Below the pieces are notes generated by a model. That model had not been told where the DNA came from. It was given only the letters and a program-made list of their open reading frames with translations, and searched no databases. The translations under genes and the position numbers were made by a program. A stretch of 64,000 nt of DNA from Juglans regia (lineage: Eukaryota > Streptophyta > Magnoliopsida > Fagales > Juglandaceae), in assembly GCF_001411555.2 (NCBI RefSeq), contig NC_049901.1, positions 14,609,190 through 14,673,189 of the forward strand, written 5' to 3'. Below, piece after piece: positions 23,690 through 36,540 of the stretch. Every line of letters begins with the position of its first letter. Positions within the stretch are counted from its first letter, which is position 1.

Positions 23690-24330
23690 GGGTCGTCGGC
23701 TCCCGACGACTACCCTGGTGGGTCGGCAACATCAAATTGCCGGGGGGAGTGCGAGAACCTCGAGGAAGGAGATGTTAGAGAAGACTGTGTTGGAAATGGA
23801 GGTTCCGATGGAGAGATCAGCATACCTATCCCGTCAGTTTTGGTTGGGGAGACCAGCATACCTATCCCAAGGTTGGGGGAACTGCCCTTAAGGGGGACAC
23901 ATCCCAGTTTTAATGGTGCAGGCGAGAGAAGCAGTTCTGAGTTGCCTTCGGAGGGTTGCAGGAGGGATGTTCTTCTGGGCTTACGGCGACAGGGGAAATG
24001 GGGCCTGTTACTAATGAGCTAATTGGTTACTCAAGGAAGATGGGGTCTGAAATAGAGGAGAGAGTTGCAGGGGAAGAGGTGTTAGATGAATTTTCATGGG
24101 GCTTATAGATGGTGGTCAGTGAGGATGGGGGTGATCTGAATCAGTTGGGTAGTCCTACCCCGCTTTGTACTATTCACTCTAATCCAGCCCCTTTCCCTGT
24201 GGATTGAGTGCTGAAAAAGGTGGAGGAGCTTTAGGGATTTCTGGGGATTTCTTGTGTGGGTTACGAAGAGCAATTCAAGACTCTTCTAGTGGCTATTGAA
24301 TCTGGTTGTTCAACGACAGTAAGATCGGCC
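23690..24330 (+). pseudogene. LINE ORF1 C-terminal region
   Basis: The stretch encodes repeated GETSIPIPRLGELPLRG-like text and then, from about 24110, MVVSEDGGDLNQLGSPTPLC, NPAPFPVD, stop, VLKKVEEL, and CVGYEEQFKTLLVAIESG. The last segment is the linker found just before ORF2 in many plant LINEs (WVLxRVxxxxxxxGLSCxGFEEQF). Stops occur at the tryptophan position and elsewhere. No zinc knuckle is visible, so the N-terminal half is missing or too decayed. Confidence 0.55.
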
Positions 24331-24437
24331 GCTAATAAAGACAGAGTTTAGAAGATTAATGTGCACTATTAATTACAATAATAAGGAGGAAAGTGTGGGG
24401 AGAGAAAGACAGAAAGGGAGGGGGAGCATTTTTTCTT

Positions 24438-24835
24438 ATGAAGCCTAAAATCATATCGTGGAATGTCAGGGGGATTAACGATGCTAATATGCATAGCGAA
24501 CTATTCAGTGGCCGTCTCTTTTAAGAATGTGGTGGATGGTTGGAGGTGAGCTCTTGTGGGGGTGTATGGGCCTAATATGGATAGAGATAAACGATTGCTG
24601 TGGTAGGAGCTTGTGGGAGTGCATCATATATGGGAATTACCTCGAGTTGTGTGTGGAGATTTTAACGTAGTACGCTTTCCTTGTGAGAGAGCGGGGACTA
24701 CTTCTCTGACACAGGCTATGGAAGACTTCTCGGAGCTGATTTTCGATCTCAATTTGATTGATCTTCTTCTGGGGGGGGGGGGGCTTACACTTGATCTAAC
24801 AGTAGATGAAAGTCAAGATTGGATAGATTTATAGT
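24438..24835 (+). pseudogene. LINE endonuclease remnant
   Basis: ATG 24438 opens MKPKIISWNVRGINDANMHS, the start of an apurinic/apyrimidinic-type LINE endonuclease. The centre with the ETK motif is deleted. The open stretch 24613-24834 continues with VCGDFNVVRFPCER (catalytic GDFN) and DLNLIDLLLGGGGLTLDLTV. A G-run at 24771-24782 has shifted the frame. The later SDH motif is readable as CSDHFPILL near 24895. The normal domain has about 230 residues; barely half remains. Confidence 0.7.
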
Positions 24836-25270
24836 CTATTCTTCATAGGAGACACATTATCCGAATCTAATTCAAAAGCGTTTGCCACGGGTATGTTCAG
24901 ATCATTTCCCCATTTTGCTAGATTGTGGTGGTTTTCATGGGGAAGGAGACCTTTCAAATTTGAAAATATATGACTCCAAATGGCCGGCTTTGGGGAGAAG
25001 GTGAGGAATTGGTGGGCCTCCTACTCTTTTCATGGTACTCCCACCTTTATTGTGGCTTCTAAACTTAAAGCGCTCTAGTTGGATCTAAATAATTGGAATA
25101 TTGAGATTTTTAGACACACTGATGAGCAAAAGAGTATTCTGTAGAATGAGTTAAGCTCGCTAGAAGAGAGGGAGGTAAACGGGGAGTCTTTGTTGAGAAA
25201 AATTGAGGTGGTGTCCGAAATAGAAAGGGTTTTATTCTTAGAAGAAATCTCTTGACGGAAAAAATCTAGG

Positions 25271-26950
25271 ATGACGTGGTTGAAGGATGGTGACAAATGT
25301 ACTAAGTTCTTTAACAAAATGGCAAATTTCCACATGCGTAATAATGTGATTGAGGTTATACATTATGGTGCCACAGTGCATCAATCTCGAACAGACATTC
25401 AAGCCCATATAGAGAATTATTATGAAGAGCGTCTTAAAGAGACGGAGGTGTGGCGTCCTAAATTGGATGGGTTACATTTTGAACAGCTGGATGGTAGTGC
25501 AGCGAGTCTGCTAGAGAGACCATTTGATGAGTCCGAATTGCTGCAAGTGGTGAGAGGTATGTGCAAAGACAAAGCTCCCAGTCCGGATGGTTTCTTTATG
25601 GCTTTCTTTCAAGAGTGTTAGGACGTAGTGAAAGAGGATGTAATGAGGGTCTTCCATGAATTTCATTCTTTTCAAAGTCCCATAATGCTACTTTTATTGC
25701 ACTCATCCCGAAGCTAGTAGGTGCTAGTGAATTGAAAGATTACCGCCCCATAAGTCTGGTAGGCGGGATTTATAAAATTATTTCGAATGTGTTAGCTAAT
25801 CGAATGAGCTTGGTGATGGATAAAAACATTTCCAAGACTCAAAATGCCTTTGTACGTGGCCGGCAAATTTTAGACTCAATTTTGGTAGCGAATGAGTGCC
25901 TGGACAGCTGGATGAGGGCAGGTATTCCAGGAGTTCATTGCAAGTTGGATATGGAAAAGGCCTACGATCATGTGTTCTGGGATTTTTTGATATATATGCT
26001 AAGGAGGTGTAGTTGAGGAGATAGGTGGTGCGGTATGGTGAAACATTGTGTATCATCCGCTCGGTTTTCTGTTTTTGTTAACAGACAACCTTATGGATTC
26101 TTCCTGAGCTCGAGGGGCTTGAGACAAGGGGACCCGTTATCTCCCTCTCTCTTTGTTGTAGTGATGGAGGCCCTGAGTCGTTTGGTGAAGGCGGCGATAA
26201 GGGAAGGTTTTATTGCTAGTTTTTCAGTGGGCAACACTAACTCTGGTGCTTTTTCCATTTCTCATTTATTGTATGCGGATGGCACTTTAATTTTCTGTGA
26301 TGCTGATAGTGGATAGTTGCAAGCTTTAAGGATTGTTCTTTTGTGTTTTGAAGCTGTCTTGGGACTTAAGGTGAATTTGGAAAAGTCAGAATTGGTCCCG
26401 GTAGAGGGGTGGATAATATCAATCACTTAGCAGGTTTGTTGGGATGCAAAGTGGCCTCTCTTCCTAGAAAATATCTTGGTCTTCTTTTGGGGGCTTCTTT
26501 CAAAGCAAAAAACATTTGGGATGGTGTTGTATAGAAGGTAGAAAAAAGATTGGTGGGTTGGAAGCGGCTCTACTTATCAAAAGGGATGGAGATGATAAAA
26601 TATTGCTAGAATATTATTTTTATTTTAGAATTTGAAAAAGTTGAATTGTTTATTATATTTTGTATTGGAATTTTAAAAAGTTGTAATGATGAGTTGAGAT
26701 GGGTTTAAGAACCAAACGAAACCTTTCCCTCATCAAAAGTACCATATTCAATTTTCCTACTTATTTTCTATCCATGTTCCTGTTATCTGTGGGAGTGGCC
26801 AATCAGATTGAGAAATTGTTTAGGGCTTTATTGTGGGATGGTATAGGGGAAGAACATAAATTTCATCTAGTGAGTCGATAAAATGTGTGTTGTTTGAAGG
26901 AGTTGGGAGGCTGGGGGTGCGCAACCTGTATTTTTTTAACAAAGTCCTCT
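25271..26950 (+). pseudogene. LINE reverse transcriptase, mutated active site
   Basis: Open pieces give [70 protein letters not shown] and SSRGLRQGDPLSPSLF. The catalytic box reads LLYADGTLIF instead of YADD, so the second metal-binding aspartate is glycine (GGT near 26281). After the MITE, LSLIKSTIFNFPTYFLSMF and VANQIEKLFRALLWDG continue the family sequence. Stops at 25619 and 26014, among others, break it. In an intact LINE this would carry out target-primed reverse transcription. Confidence 0.8.
26586..26718. mobile_element. MITE of the GTTTGGAT family inside the LINE
   Basis: Between codons for LYLSKG and LSLIKS lies about 130 bp of AT-rich DNA that ends GAGATGGGTTTAAGAACCAAACG. It contains GATGATAAAATATTGCTAGAATATTA and TTTGAAAAAGTTGAATTG, words shared with 33568-33752. 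The left terminal repeat looks truncated. The flanking LINE codons are continuous once it is skipped, so it is an insertion. Confidence 0.65.
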
Positions 26951-26952
26951 TA

Positions 26953-27561
26953 GAGCATCCTCATTGGCTTGGCCAAAGTCCAATAATAGCTAAACTAATA
27001 TGTGCCAAAAGACCACTACATTGGATTGGGCATCTCTATAAAATTGTAGACTTCTGCTACAGTGATTCTCTAAATTTGTAAGTGAATAGTAGGTTAGCCA
27101 AACATTAAAATATTAAATTCTCACTCCTCTCACAAAATATGTAGGTATTTTTTGTAATTAAGAAATTTGGTTCGATTTATTATTATTAAATATAAAATGT
27201 GATATAAATAAATAAATTAGTTAATATTAAATAGAATATTAATTATTAAGTTAATTATAATGAGAAGTTAATTATAATATAATTATTATTAATATTAATT
27301 TAATATTTAATAAATGTGATAAATATTAATATTAATTTAATTAGAATATAATTATTATTAATATTAAATTGATAGAATTATAAAATGTGATACAAATAAA
27401 TTAAATAAAAAATTATTAAATTAATAATATTTTATTATTATATAGAGAGTAAATGGCTAATTCAATGTAGAGATTGAGTTTAAATGGAATAGACAAATGT
27501 AAAAAAATGTGATATTAACTAAAATTTGAAGTTGAATTTAGTCGAGTCAATAAGAATGATA
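26953..27561. mobile_element. Tourist-like element with TTA duplication
   Basis: The left end is GAGCATCCTCATTGGCTTG. The right end, inverted, is TATCATTCTTATTGACTCG; 13 of 19 positions agree and most differences are C/T. The trinucleotide TTA flanks both sides (26950-26952 and 27562-27564), as expected for PIF/Harbinger MITEs. The 500-bp interior is almost pure A/T with TTAATATTAAT words. It cuts the LINE just after FNKVLL. Confidence 0.6.
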
Positions 27562-27620
27562 TTAGAGAAGTCATTGTAGAGATTTCAACTGGAGGAGTAC
27601 TCAATAGGCTACCTCATGTA

Positions 27621-28420
27621 CAAGGGCGGCGGAACTAGGATTTGGTGCTTGGGGGGGCGATTAGTAAACTGTGTTGTATGTAGAGATGAACAACAACCGA
27701 CATTTAAGATAGCAAAGTGTGTCACCGATATTTAACATTAACCATATAAGGTTGTTATCTAGGGACAAACTAAATTATTAAAACCATCCATCTAAACATC
27801 TCACTTGAACTTCATCGAACTCAAGTGAAAGATAAAAATTAAGATAGAAATAACCATGTAAGATTTTTTGAAGCAAATGATAAAAATTATGTAAACAAAT
27901 ATAAACTTTTTTGTTAAATATAAGATTGAATATTATAAAGTCCCTATAATATAGATAGAAATAGCTATGTGAGATTTATTGCATTTACTCCTAATTGTTA
28001 ACTCGATGGTAGTCATATATATAATATATGTATTTATTAACAAAACTAATCCAAACAAGCTAGCTAATGGAATACTTAAAAGGAAAAATGTAAATAAATA
28101 AGAAAAATGAAGTTGTAAATTTATCAAATAGTTTATAAAAAGAGATCAAGATATTTTATTGTCACTTATGACATGTAAAAAAAGAAATGAGAATGTGATC
28201 AGATTTTATTAATGATAAAAAAATAGGTGTAATTATGAAAAAATTATTAAAAAATTAAAAGGAACCTAGACAACTAAGTACTAAATGAGAGTTTTGAAAA
28301 TATTTTGAAAGGATAAATTATCTTTATATTAAGATATCTTTAAAAAAATTATATACTAAATAATATTTTTAAAAACTTTTAGAGGCCAAGTGGCCAACCA
28401 CCAACGTAGATCCGTCCCTG
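27621..28420. mobile_element. Non-autonomous hAT element
   Basis: The left end is CAAGGGCGGCGGAACTAGG and the right end, inverted, is CAGGGACGGATCTACGTTGG, the usual hAT-type CAGGG.CGGA start. The 8-bp flanks CTCATGTA (27613-27620) and CTCACGTA (28421-28428) agree at 7 of 8 positions, matching the 8-bp duplication made by hAT transposases. The 800-bp body is AT-rich without an ORF. Confidence 0.75.
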
Positions 28421-28428
28421 CTCACGTA

Positions 28429-30744
28429 CGTACCGAGTCTGCAGCAATTTATCTCTTCGTACCTTCTGGTACGTAAAATTTAAAAAAAGAGAAAACATGT
28501 TTGTAACATTAGAAACTTTACTCCAACACAATGAATCCGGTAGAATAGAACTGGTACGTACCGAGATCAGCCTTAACCCCTGCATGCACGTCCTAGAAAA
28601 ACCCAAACACCAAAACTTTGTGTAAAAATGAATAACAGTTGACTTTAGAATCGAGCTTTCTGCTGCTGCCGGCCTGCATGCAGCAGTACTTTGCGCAGAA
28701 CTCAGGGCTCAGGCTGTTGTCACGACCATTTTTTTCGCGAGCGAGAGGAGCATGCATGCATGGGATAATGTACTAATAAGCTAACAACTCGTTTATAACT
28801 TATAATTTTAAATATAATAATATTTAAATTTTATTATATTTACACACCAAATAAAAAAAAAGTCAAAATTAAATTTAAAATAATATTATTTTATTACATA
28901 ATTGTATACAAATTTTTATTTAATAGTAACTTTATGATTTTTGATAATCTCAGTCAGTCTTAGTTGATAAACTAGTCTAAAGAGGTGAAATGAGAGGCTA
29001 ATAATAACGACAATATAGTTAAAGCTAGGCTTTACATTGGATGTGACGCAGTGTCTGGTTGTGGTAAAAGTAGGGTTTTTTTTTTCCTCGAAGCTTTTGC
29101 AGGGTCTGAGAAAGAAACAGGCTTTTATTGACGCCACCTACAAACTTGCCCGTTGGGGACGGACCTACGGATCTTTACTAGGACAAGCAGCAGCAACTCA
29201 GGGGCAAGTTCTCGTGGCCAACTGCTCCCTCCACATGCCGAAGAATAAGCTATATGTAGAGACCTCAGAAAGTAGGGTATGTTTGCAGGATACGTACAGG
29301 GTTCGGATGTCAACTTGAGAGACCCATTGATCTGAGATCAGTATATGTTACAGTAGTGTCTTTGGATTCAGAGATTAATTTATAATATGCATGCATATCA
29401 TGACTGGATGATAAACGGGCTCGTACGTGCTTGTCTATATCTTCGTTTACTCGAATGTAGAGATATTTTTTTTTTTTTCTGTAATATTCGAGTTTTAGAA
29501 TGAGAAGGTGGCGGTAAGATTCAATATTTTCGAAGAGATGATTTATTTTTATTTAAAATGATTTCAAATCATTCTTGTAATATTTTTTTAATAAAATACA
29601 TGTAATTATATTGAGTAATAGTAGATTTAATCACGTTCAAATCCTTTAAAAACGAGTTATTAAATTTGAAAATTGTTATACATCAGTTACTATTTATCTC
29701 TACACCTTACACATAATAATTTTTTTTTCATATAGTTTAAAGTGTGGAGTAATAAATAATTATTTATAAAAAAAATTATTCATCAAAATTATTTATTTAT
29801 TTTTTTAAAGAATCTCAAACTTATCTATCGAGACAGTAGATATCATTCCTCAATTATATATTTCTTGAATCCTTAGAACACATCCAGAAAGATTCTGAAT
29901 GGATCACTGAGTGTGAGTGGCCCGTGATTCCTGCCTTTTGTTTGCTTTAATTTTATTACCTCAAGACAGATCATCTAGCTATAATATCACAACCCTCAAT
30001 TAATATTGGATCCATAAATGAAGAAAATGGGTACAAATATCAAGACGTGCTTAGCCACAACATTACCCAAACCTTACTCTCGTCTTCCATGAGCACTTAT
30101 TAGGGTTGGGTTGGTAACCATTGCCATTGGACAGTAGTACAAATCTTTATTTCGAGGAGTCGAAATCCAAAACAGTTTTGCACCAATGGGACTGACAAAA
30201 TGTTTCTGCAGCTATGTTCAGTCATGGATTGCTGCAATTGACGTGAAGTTTTTGCCAATGCTCTAGGATTTTTTTTTCTAATCTAATGCTCTAGGATTTA
30301 ATTGTACAAACACAAAATTCGTATTCAACAGTTACCCTAAAAGCAAGAAAACAAACCTCAGAAAAAAAAACCTCACTCGGACGCATTTATAAGAGAAAAA
30401 CGTTCTTATGTTCACTCCTTTTAACACCTCTATTTGGAGCTGATCAAAATTATTATTATTATTTTTATTTAATAATTAAAAAATAATTTTAAATATATTA
30501 ATATATTTTTTTATTTTTTAAATATATTAAAAAAATATAAAAAATCCAGCACCCTTTATAAGAAGGTGGGGGACCCAAAGGGCCAAAAGTATCCAGCACA
30601 TCCCGTTCTTTCCTGTTGCCACGATTTGACAAGACCGCAGAGTCCAAACAGTTACCCGGCTCGATATTCGAGGTCTTAATCCTGCTGTAACCTCTTCGTG
30701 TTCGTTTAATTGGTTTAGTAAGGAAGTTGAAATAAAAAAATGAG
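28429..30744. other. Intergenic, no supported gene
   Basis: A GC-richer island at 29030-29330 has a 93-codon open stretch (+, 29037-29318) that matches nothing I know. The rest is AT-rich. The block at 30430-30570 resembles 16670-16800. Confidence 0.4.
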
Positions 30745-30960
30745 AAATGTTTTGTTCTCGAATTCAGATCTAAAAAATGTCTCGAGTGAATTTTTATTTT
30801 AATTAAATAATAAAAAAAATATTTTTTAATAATATTATAAATTTTTTATTTTTTTAAAAAATATTTATGATGATTAAAAAAATACATAAAAATAAAAGAA
30901 AAAAATATCATATTTGAAATATTTTTTAAATCTCGAATTCGGGATCCATAACAGTACTCA
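30745..30960. repeat. AT-rich dispersed repeat with TCTCGA/TTCGGGATCC ends
   Basis: The left side has TTCTCGAATTCAG and TCTCGAGTGAA; the right side has TCTCGAATTCGGGATCC. The interior contains TTTTTTAATAATATTATAAA and AATATTTATGATGATTAAAA. A second copy with TCCCGAGAA and AATTCGGATCCC ends lies at 53705-53935, and a partial one at 1885-2010. Confidence 0.45.
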
Positions 30961-32157
30961 TAACAAATTTTGTGAGTAATAATTAAATAATTTATAAATA
31001 ATTTTATTTTATTATTTATTATTTATTATTCTACCTCTTATATTTTAATAAAAGTATTTTTACATTTTATGAAAATATATATATAAGAGTGAATAATAAT
31101 TGATGTATAGTATTTTTTTTAAAAATAATTTGAGTTGAATATTTTTTATATTTTGAAAAAAGAAAAAAAAGTAAATAAAAATATTATAAATAAAAATATT
31201 ATTATAATATAGTTTTATAATATTATTTTTGTTTAAAAATTTGAAAAAATTGATTTTTATTTTTATTTTTTGTTTAAAAATTTAGAAAAATTGTAATAAT
31301 TAATTTAAAAAATTTGTAATGATTAATTTAAAAATATTTGTTTTTAAATTATATTTGAAAATAAAATAAAATAGTATGAGATAATAATTTTGAAATAATA
31401 TCTATTTCGCCCTTAAGGTTCTCTTTCTTGTCCTTATTGTTTTAAATTTCTTCTCTTTTTGGTTGATTATCTATTAGTTTTTGAACTGGAAAAAGTCCGC
31501 TGAATTAATTTCTGAGAAACTTTTTGAATCGGTGCTCGCTCAGTAGTTTATGATCTTCAACGATAGGGCAGGCCCACAGGAGCACATGATATGAATAAGG
31601 CAAATGACATGATGGCTATTAGCCTATTACTATTGCCGCTGCTTGAGTTTATCTCGACTGTTTATATATTTTAATTTTTTTTAATAATTAAGGATGTGAT
31701 TATTAATAAATTATTTATATATCTAAAATATCTAAAAAATATTTTAAATTAAAATTAAAATTAAAAAATACAAATATACTAGAAATATGCCCAAAGAATA
31801 CCTGCTGAACAGAATGCTGGACATCATAGTAACACCATCCTATGAATAAAGCCAGTCATGTGACTCGCGCGTGTGTGTATATATATATATTTATATAGTT
31901 GGTGCTTTTCAAAGGTAGATAAAATGAATAAGTCCATGTTTCAAAGAATGATCATTGAGATTCGAGGAGGAATCATATCTCTTTGGTGCATAATCCTGAT
32001 AATTAATTAAACTTTGTGGACCTTTTGCCGTGTCTAATTATTATCCTTTTAATCCAACATATATTCCAAAGTTTTCATTGTTTCATGAAATAATGACAGT
32101 GCTTTTTACATTGGTAGAATCGCCCCTATCCCTCCCCTAACGAGTGCTTTTTAGAAG
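30961..32157. other. AT-rich intergenic DNA
   Basis: No coding sequence is seen. Short (TA)n stretches occur near 31077 and 31878. Confidence 0.45.
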
Positions 32158-32208
32158 GAATATGATACAACTTTTTTTTTTAAAAGGACATCTCATTGAT
32201 CAAATAGA

Positions 32209-32700
32209 TCAATTACAGAATTTGTCAAACAAGACATTATCTGAGATAATCTCATAACCCTCCTCGATCATTACAATCTCACTCTCATAACGGAAACTTA
32301 ACTTAGCTAATTGATATGCCACACAATTTACAGTTCTTGAAACCCATGACACCTTCCAATATGTCCTCCTTTGAAGCATTTCTTGTATATCTTCTACAAT
32401 TTGTCCAAACCAAAGCCAATTTTCACCCTTAGTGTTCACTGCCTTCACAAGCACCTGTGCATCACCTTCAAAGATAACATTATCGAAGTTAAGTTCATTA
32501 CATAGTTCCATAACTCTACACAAAGCAAAACATTCGGCTAAAACTGGTTTTGAATGAAATGGCTTGTTGACAAACAGCAATGCCAATATCTCCCCTTCAT
32601 GATCACGCACAATCACCCCAATTCTATTTCTCCTTGCACCTTCATCAACCACTGCGTCCCAACTGGCCTTAATGAAACCTTCAGCTGGTCTTTTCCATCT
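32209..32700 (-). pseudogene. LINE RNase H-like domain (RVT_3)
   Basis: From about 32700 leftward the sequence reads GFIKASWDAVVDEGARRNRI, then GVIVRDHEGEILAL, AECFALCRVMELC, VIFEGDAQVLVKAVN and VNCVAYQLAKLS. The acidic residues D (SWDA), E (AECFAL) and D (EGDAQ) of the RNase H fold are all present. The domain is about 150 residues with an intact frame and its own stop at 32209. It is a passenger of a 5'-truncated insertion without promoter, so expression is unlikely. Confidence 0.85.
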
Positions 32701-32948
32701 TTGAGCAATATGTCTTTCAAATCCCCCTTGATGAATCCCCTGCCCTTGCTCCTATGCTTCATTAAACGTCTCTAATAGTTCATTAGTACCTTGGATTATC
32801 TTCCTAGGATCCATCAACTTGCCTTGAAATATGAAGTGATTTCTTCTTAGCTAGATCCTCCACATGGCAACAGCTACTACCCATTTCAACCGAGCTTCTG
32901 TCAAACAATCACTAAATCTCTTCCATAGCTCCATAAATTCACTTTCAT

Positions 32949-33400
32949 TCACACTCCATTTTGAACTGGGCCGGTAGTGTCCACCCATATGTCATTGGCT
33001 GCAATACACCTCCATAACACATGAGTGATTGTTTCTTCCTCTTCCTTATAGATCATACACAAAGGATCCTTAAGAACTTGTTTCTTATAAAGGTTCTTCC
33101 TAGTTGGCAGCACATCTTGACATGCTTTCCGCAAAGAGTGTTTCACTGTTCTTGGAATCTCCAAGCTCCACAGCCTTTTCCAGCATTTCTCCAATCCACT
33201 AGCCAATAAGGAGTCACCAATCTTCATTCTCTACTGTTGAAGTGCAGTATAATACCCACTTTTCACAGTATACAACCCATAATTTGTATACCCCCAGTAA
33301 CATTTATCAGGACCTCCAAGACAACTCATGGGTAAATTATATATGTGCTCAGCTTCCTCATTCTCAAAAATCTTTGTTATTAGTTCTTTGTTCCAACCAT
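32949..33400 (-). pseudogene. LINE zf-RVT domain
   Basis: The sequence KCWKRLWSLEIPRTVKHSLR, KACQDVLPTRKNLYKKQVL, DPLCMIYKEEEETITHVLWR, CIAANDIW corresponds to the zf-RVT region. The usual C-x2-C is changed to C-x2-Y (LCMIY). Upstream, CLGGPDKCYWGYTNYGLYTV and KSGYY, from 33320 leftward, precede a stop at about 33235. The domain is followed after stops by the RNase H part. Confidence 0.75.
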
Positions 33401-33567
33401 GGCCATCAACATTAATAAGCTTCTAAACACAGGCATCTTGATCCAAGACCCTTACTTGAGATTGAACACAGAATATGATACAACTTGATTATAGTTAATT
33501 ACCATGTTAAAAACTGATTCTATTATTTAAGTCGTATAATATGCGTGAATTTGAAAATAATTAAAGT

Positions 33568-33752
33568 CTCGTTTGGATAGTGAGATGAGATAAGATAAGT
33601 TAAATAAAATATTATTAGAACATTATTTTTTAATATTATTATTATTTTGGGATTTGAAAAAGTTAAATATTTTTTATATTTTTTATGAAAATTTAAAAAA
33701 TTTATAATAATAAAATGAGATGGATTGATAATGTTTTCATATCCAAACAAGG
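33568..33752. mobile_element. MITE of the GTTTGGATA family
   Basis: The left end is CTCGTTTGGATAGTGAGATG and the right end, inverted, is CTTGTTTGGATATGAAAAC, a terminal inverted repeat of 12 bases with one mismatch. The interior is AT-rich with TTTGAAAAAGTTAAAT. This is the best-preserved member of the family in the window. Confidence 0.7.
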
Positions 33753-33954
33753 CCTAATAAATATGTTCTCTTTGTAATTGTTGCTAATATCTCAAGTAGT
33801 AAATACTTCAGAATTATTAATGTCAATGCCCCCTTAAATTAGAAGAAATTAGAAACATACAAGAGGAAGTTAATTAACCCAATACAAGGCCCAAAGACCA
33901 CGATTCATACATAATTAACATATCACAATGAACGTATCATAAACTCACCCTTTT

Positions 33955-34405
33955 AGGTTTCGTACCGGCCTATATTTCGACCTGTACCAGCCTGTATTTC
34001 GACCCGTACTAGCCGATACTTCGGCCTTTAATATTATTTTTTTCATTTTTTCAAGCTCATTTTTTGACCCACAATTCAGACTAGACTATTTATAATTTAT
34101 ATATATATGTATTTATATATAATTTATTCATATAAAGACTAGTATTTTGGAATATAATTTATATATGTATTTATATATAATTTATTCATATAAAGACTAG
34201 TATTTTGGAATATAATTTATATATGTATTTATATATAATTTATTCATATATAGACTAGTATTTTGGAATATAATTTATATATATTTATATATATAATTTA
34301 TTCATATATTGACTATCCCGAAACGGTATACGAAACAGTATCGATATCGAAATATTTAGTTCTAGTACTTTGACCAGTACGACATCCGGTACGGTATTCA
34401 AAACA
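33955..34405. mobile_element. Element with GTACCGG-type arms and an AT tandem core
   Basis: The left arm has TTTCGTACCGGCC, TTTCGACCTGTACC and TTCGACCCGTAC. The right arm has CCCGAAACGGTATACG, CGATATCG and CATCCGGTACGGTATTC. The core is a 58-bp tandem array. The layout of short self-complementary GC words around an AT core parallels 4089-4810. No target-site duplication is certain. Confidence 0.5.
34084..34310. repeat. 58-bp tandem repeat, four copies
   Basis: The word GACTAGTATTTTGGAATATA recurs with exact 58-bp spacing: units start at 34137, 34195 and 34253, and the next GACTA follows at 34311. A shorter 53-bp first unit starts at 34084. Copies differ by only a few bases, so the expansion is recent relative to the decayed arms. 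Confidence 0.85.
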
Positions 34406-35909
<1,504 letters not shown>

Positions 35910-35942
35910 TACAGGTACTGGGCGTTGGGTACCTGTTGTGGA

Positions 35943-35976
35943 ATCGACTGACGTGGTTAATGGCACGTCAGTCGAT
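35943..35976. repeat. Perfect hairpin containing TGACGTG
   Basis: ATCGACTGACGTG and CACGTCAGTCGAT are exact reverse complements separated by GTTAATGG. Each arm includes TGACGTG, a bZIP-type core. It may be a transposon end structure rather than a promoter element. Confidence 0.7.
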
Positions 35977-36274
35977 ATTATTTAAATAAATTAATTAAAA
36001 TTAAAATTAAAAAATAATAATAATTTCTTTAAAAAGAAGAAGAAGAAGAAGTAGTAGAAAAAGAAGAAGAAAAACCCATCTCAGATTCCCAGCCAACACC
36101 CAAATCGGCCTCAGAGCAAATCAAACCCATCTCAGATAAAAGCTATTGGGGTTTACGAAAGGAAGGAATCAAAGGTCTTCTTTCATTTTTACAGATTCAG
36201 CTTCGTATGGGAGTGGTTGCCTTCTTTCATTTTTGCAACACTATTTGGGTAAGAAAAAGTCTACTTTCTTATAA

Positions 36275-36540
36275 CCAGGTGATGAAAGCCCCAGATCTAC
36301 TCACTTTAGACTTCATTCCAACACTATTTCTACTAGTTTTGCCTTGTTCCAGATCTACTCATTTTTCCTTGTTCTTTCATTCTTTCAACACTTCCTTATA
36401 CCAGGTGATGAAAGCCCCAAATCATGATGATCAAATTGTTCTTTCATCCCAGATCTACTCACTTTGCCTTGTTCTTTCATTCTTTCAACACTTTCGTATA
36501 CCCAGGTGATGAAAGCCCCAAATCATGATGATCTTTCAAC
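36275..36540 (+). repeat. Three direct repeats of CCAGGTGATGAAAGCCCCA
   Basis: The 19-base word occurs at 36275, 36401 and 36502. Between copies, TCTTTCATTCTTTCAACACTT and CCCAGATCTACTCA also recur. Spacing is about 126 and 101 bases, so the array arose by local duplication. Its function is unknown. Confidence 0.75.

Larger units (their letters stand above)
23665..26950 (+). mobile_element. Decayed L1-type LINE interrupted by a MITE
   Basis: The order is ORF1 tail, endonuclease remnant, reverse transcriptase, in the usual LINE order. The RT is split by an approximately 130-bp MITE at 26586-26718, and the 3' end is cut by a Tourist-like insertion at 26953. zf-RVT, RNase H and poly(A) are missing. 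Many stops and a mutated catalytic box show it is inactive. Confidence 0.8.
32174..33470 (-). mobile_element. 5'-truncated LINE insertion with perfect TSD
   Basis: The insertion is bounded by a perfect 16-bp direct repeat, GAATATGATACAACTT, at 32158-32173 and 33471-33486. The poly(A) tail appears as T-run 32172-32181 directly after the left copy, as target-primed reverse transcription predicts for a minus-strand insertion. Only the 3' part of ORF2 is present. This is one of the few elements here whose limits are certain. Confidence 0.9.

Noticed and set aside
28379..28606. 75-codon minus-strand frame
   Set aside because: It overlaps the right end of the hAT element and flanking DNA without any conserved feature.
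29037..29318. 93-codon plus-strand open stretch as a gene
   Set aside because: No domain, splice context or promoter was recognised; the frame could be chance in a GC-richer island.
34084..34310. Possible CRISPR-like repeat array
   Set aside because: The units are directly adjacent without spacers, are AT-rich and the genome is a plant.
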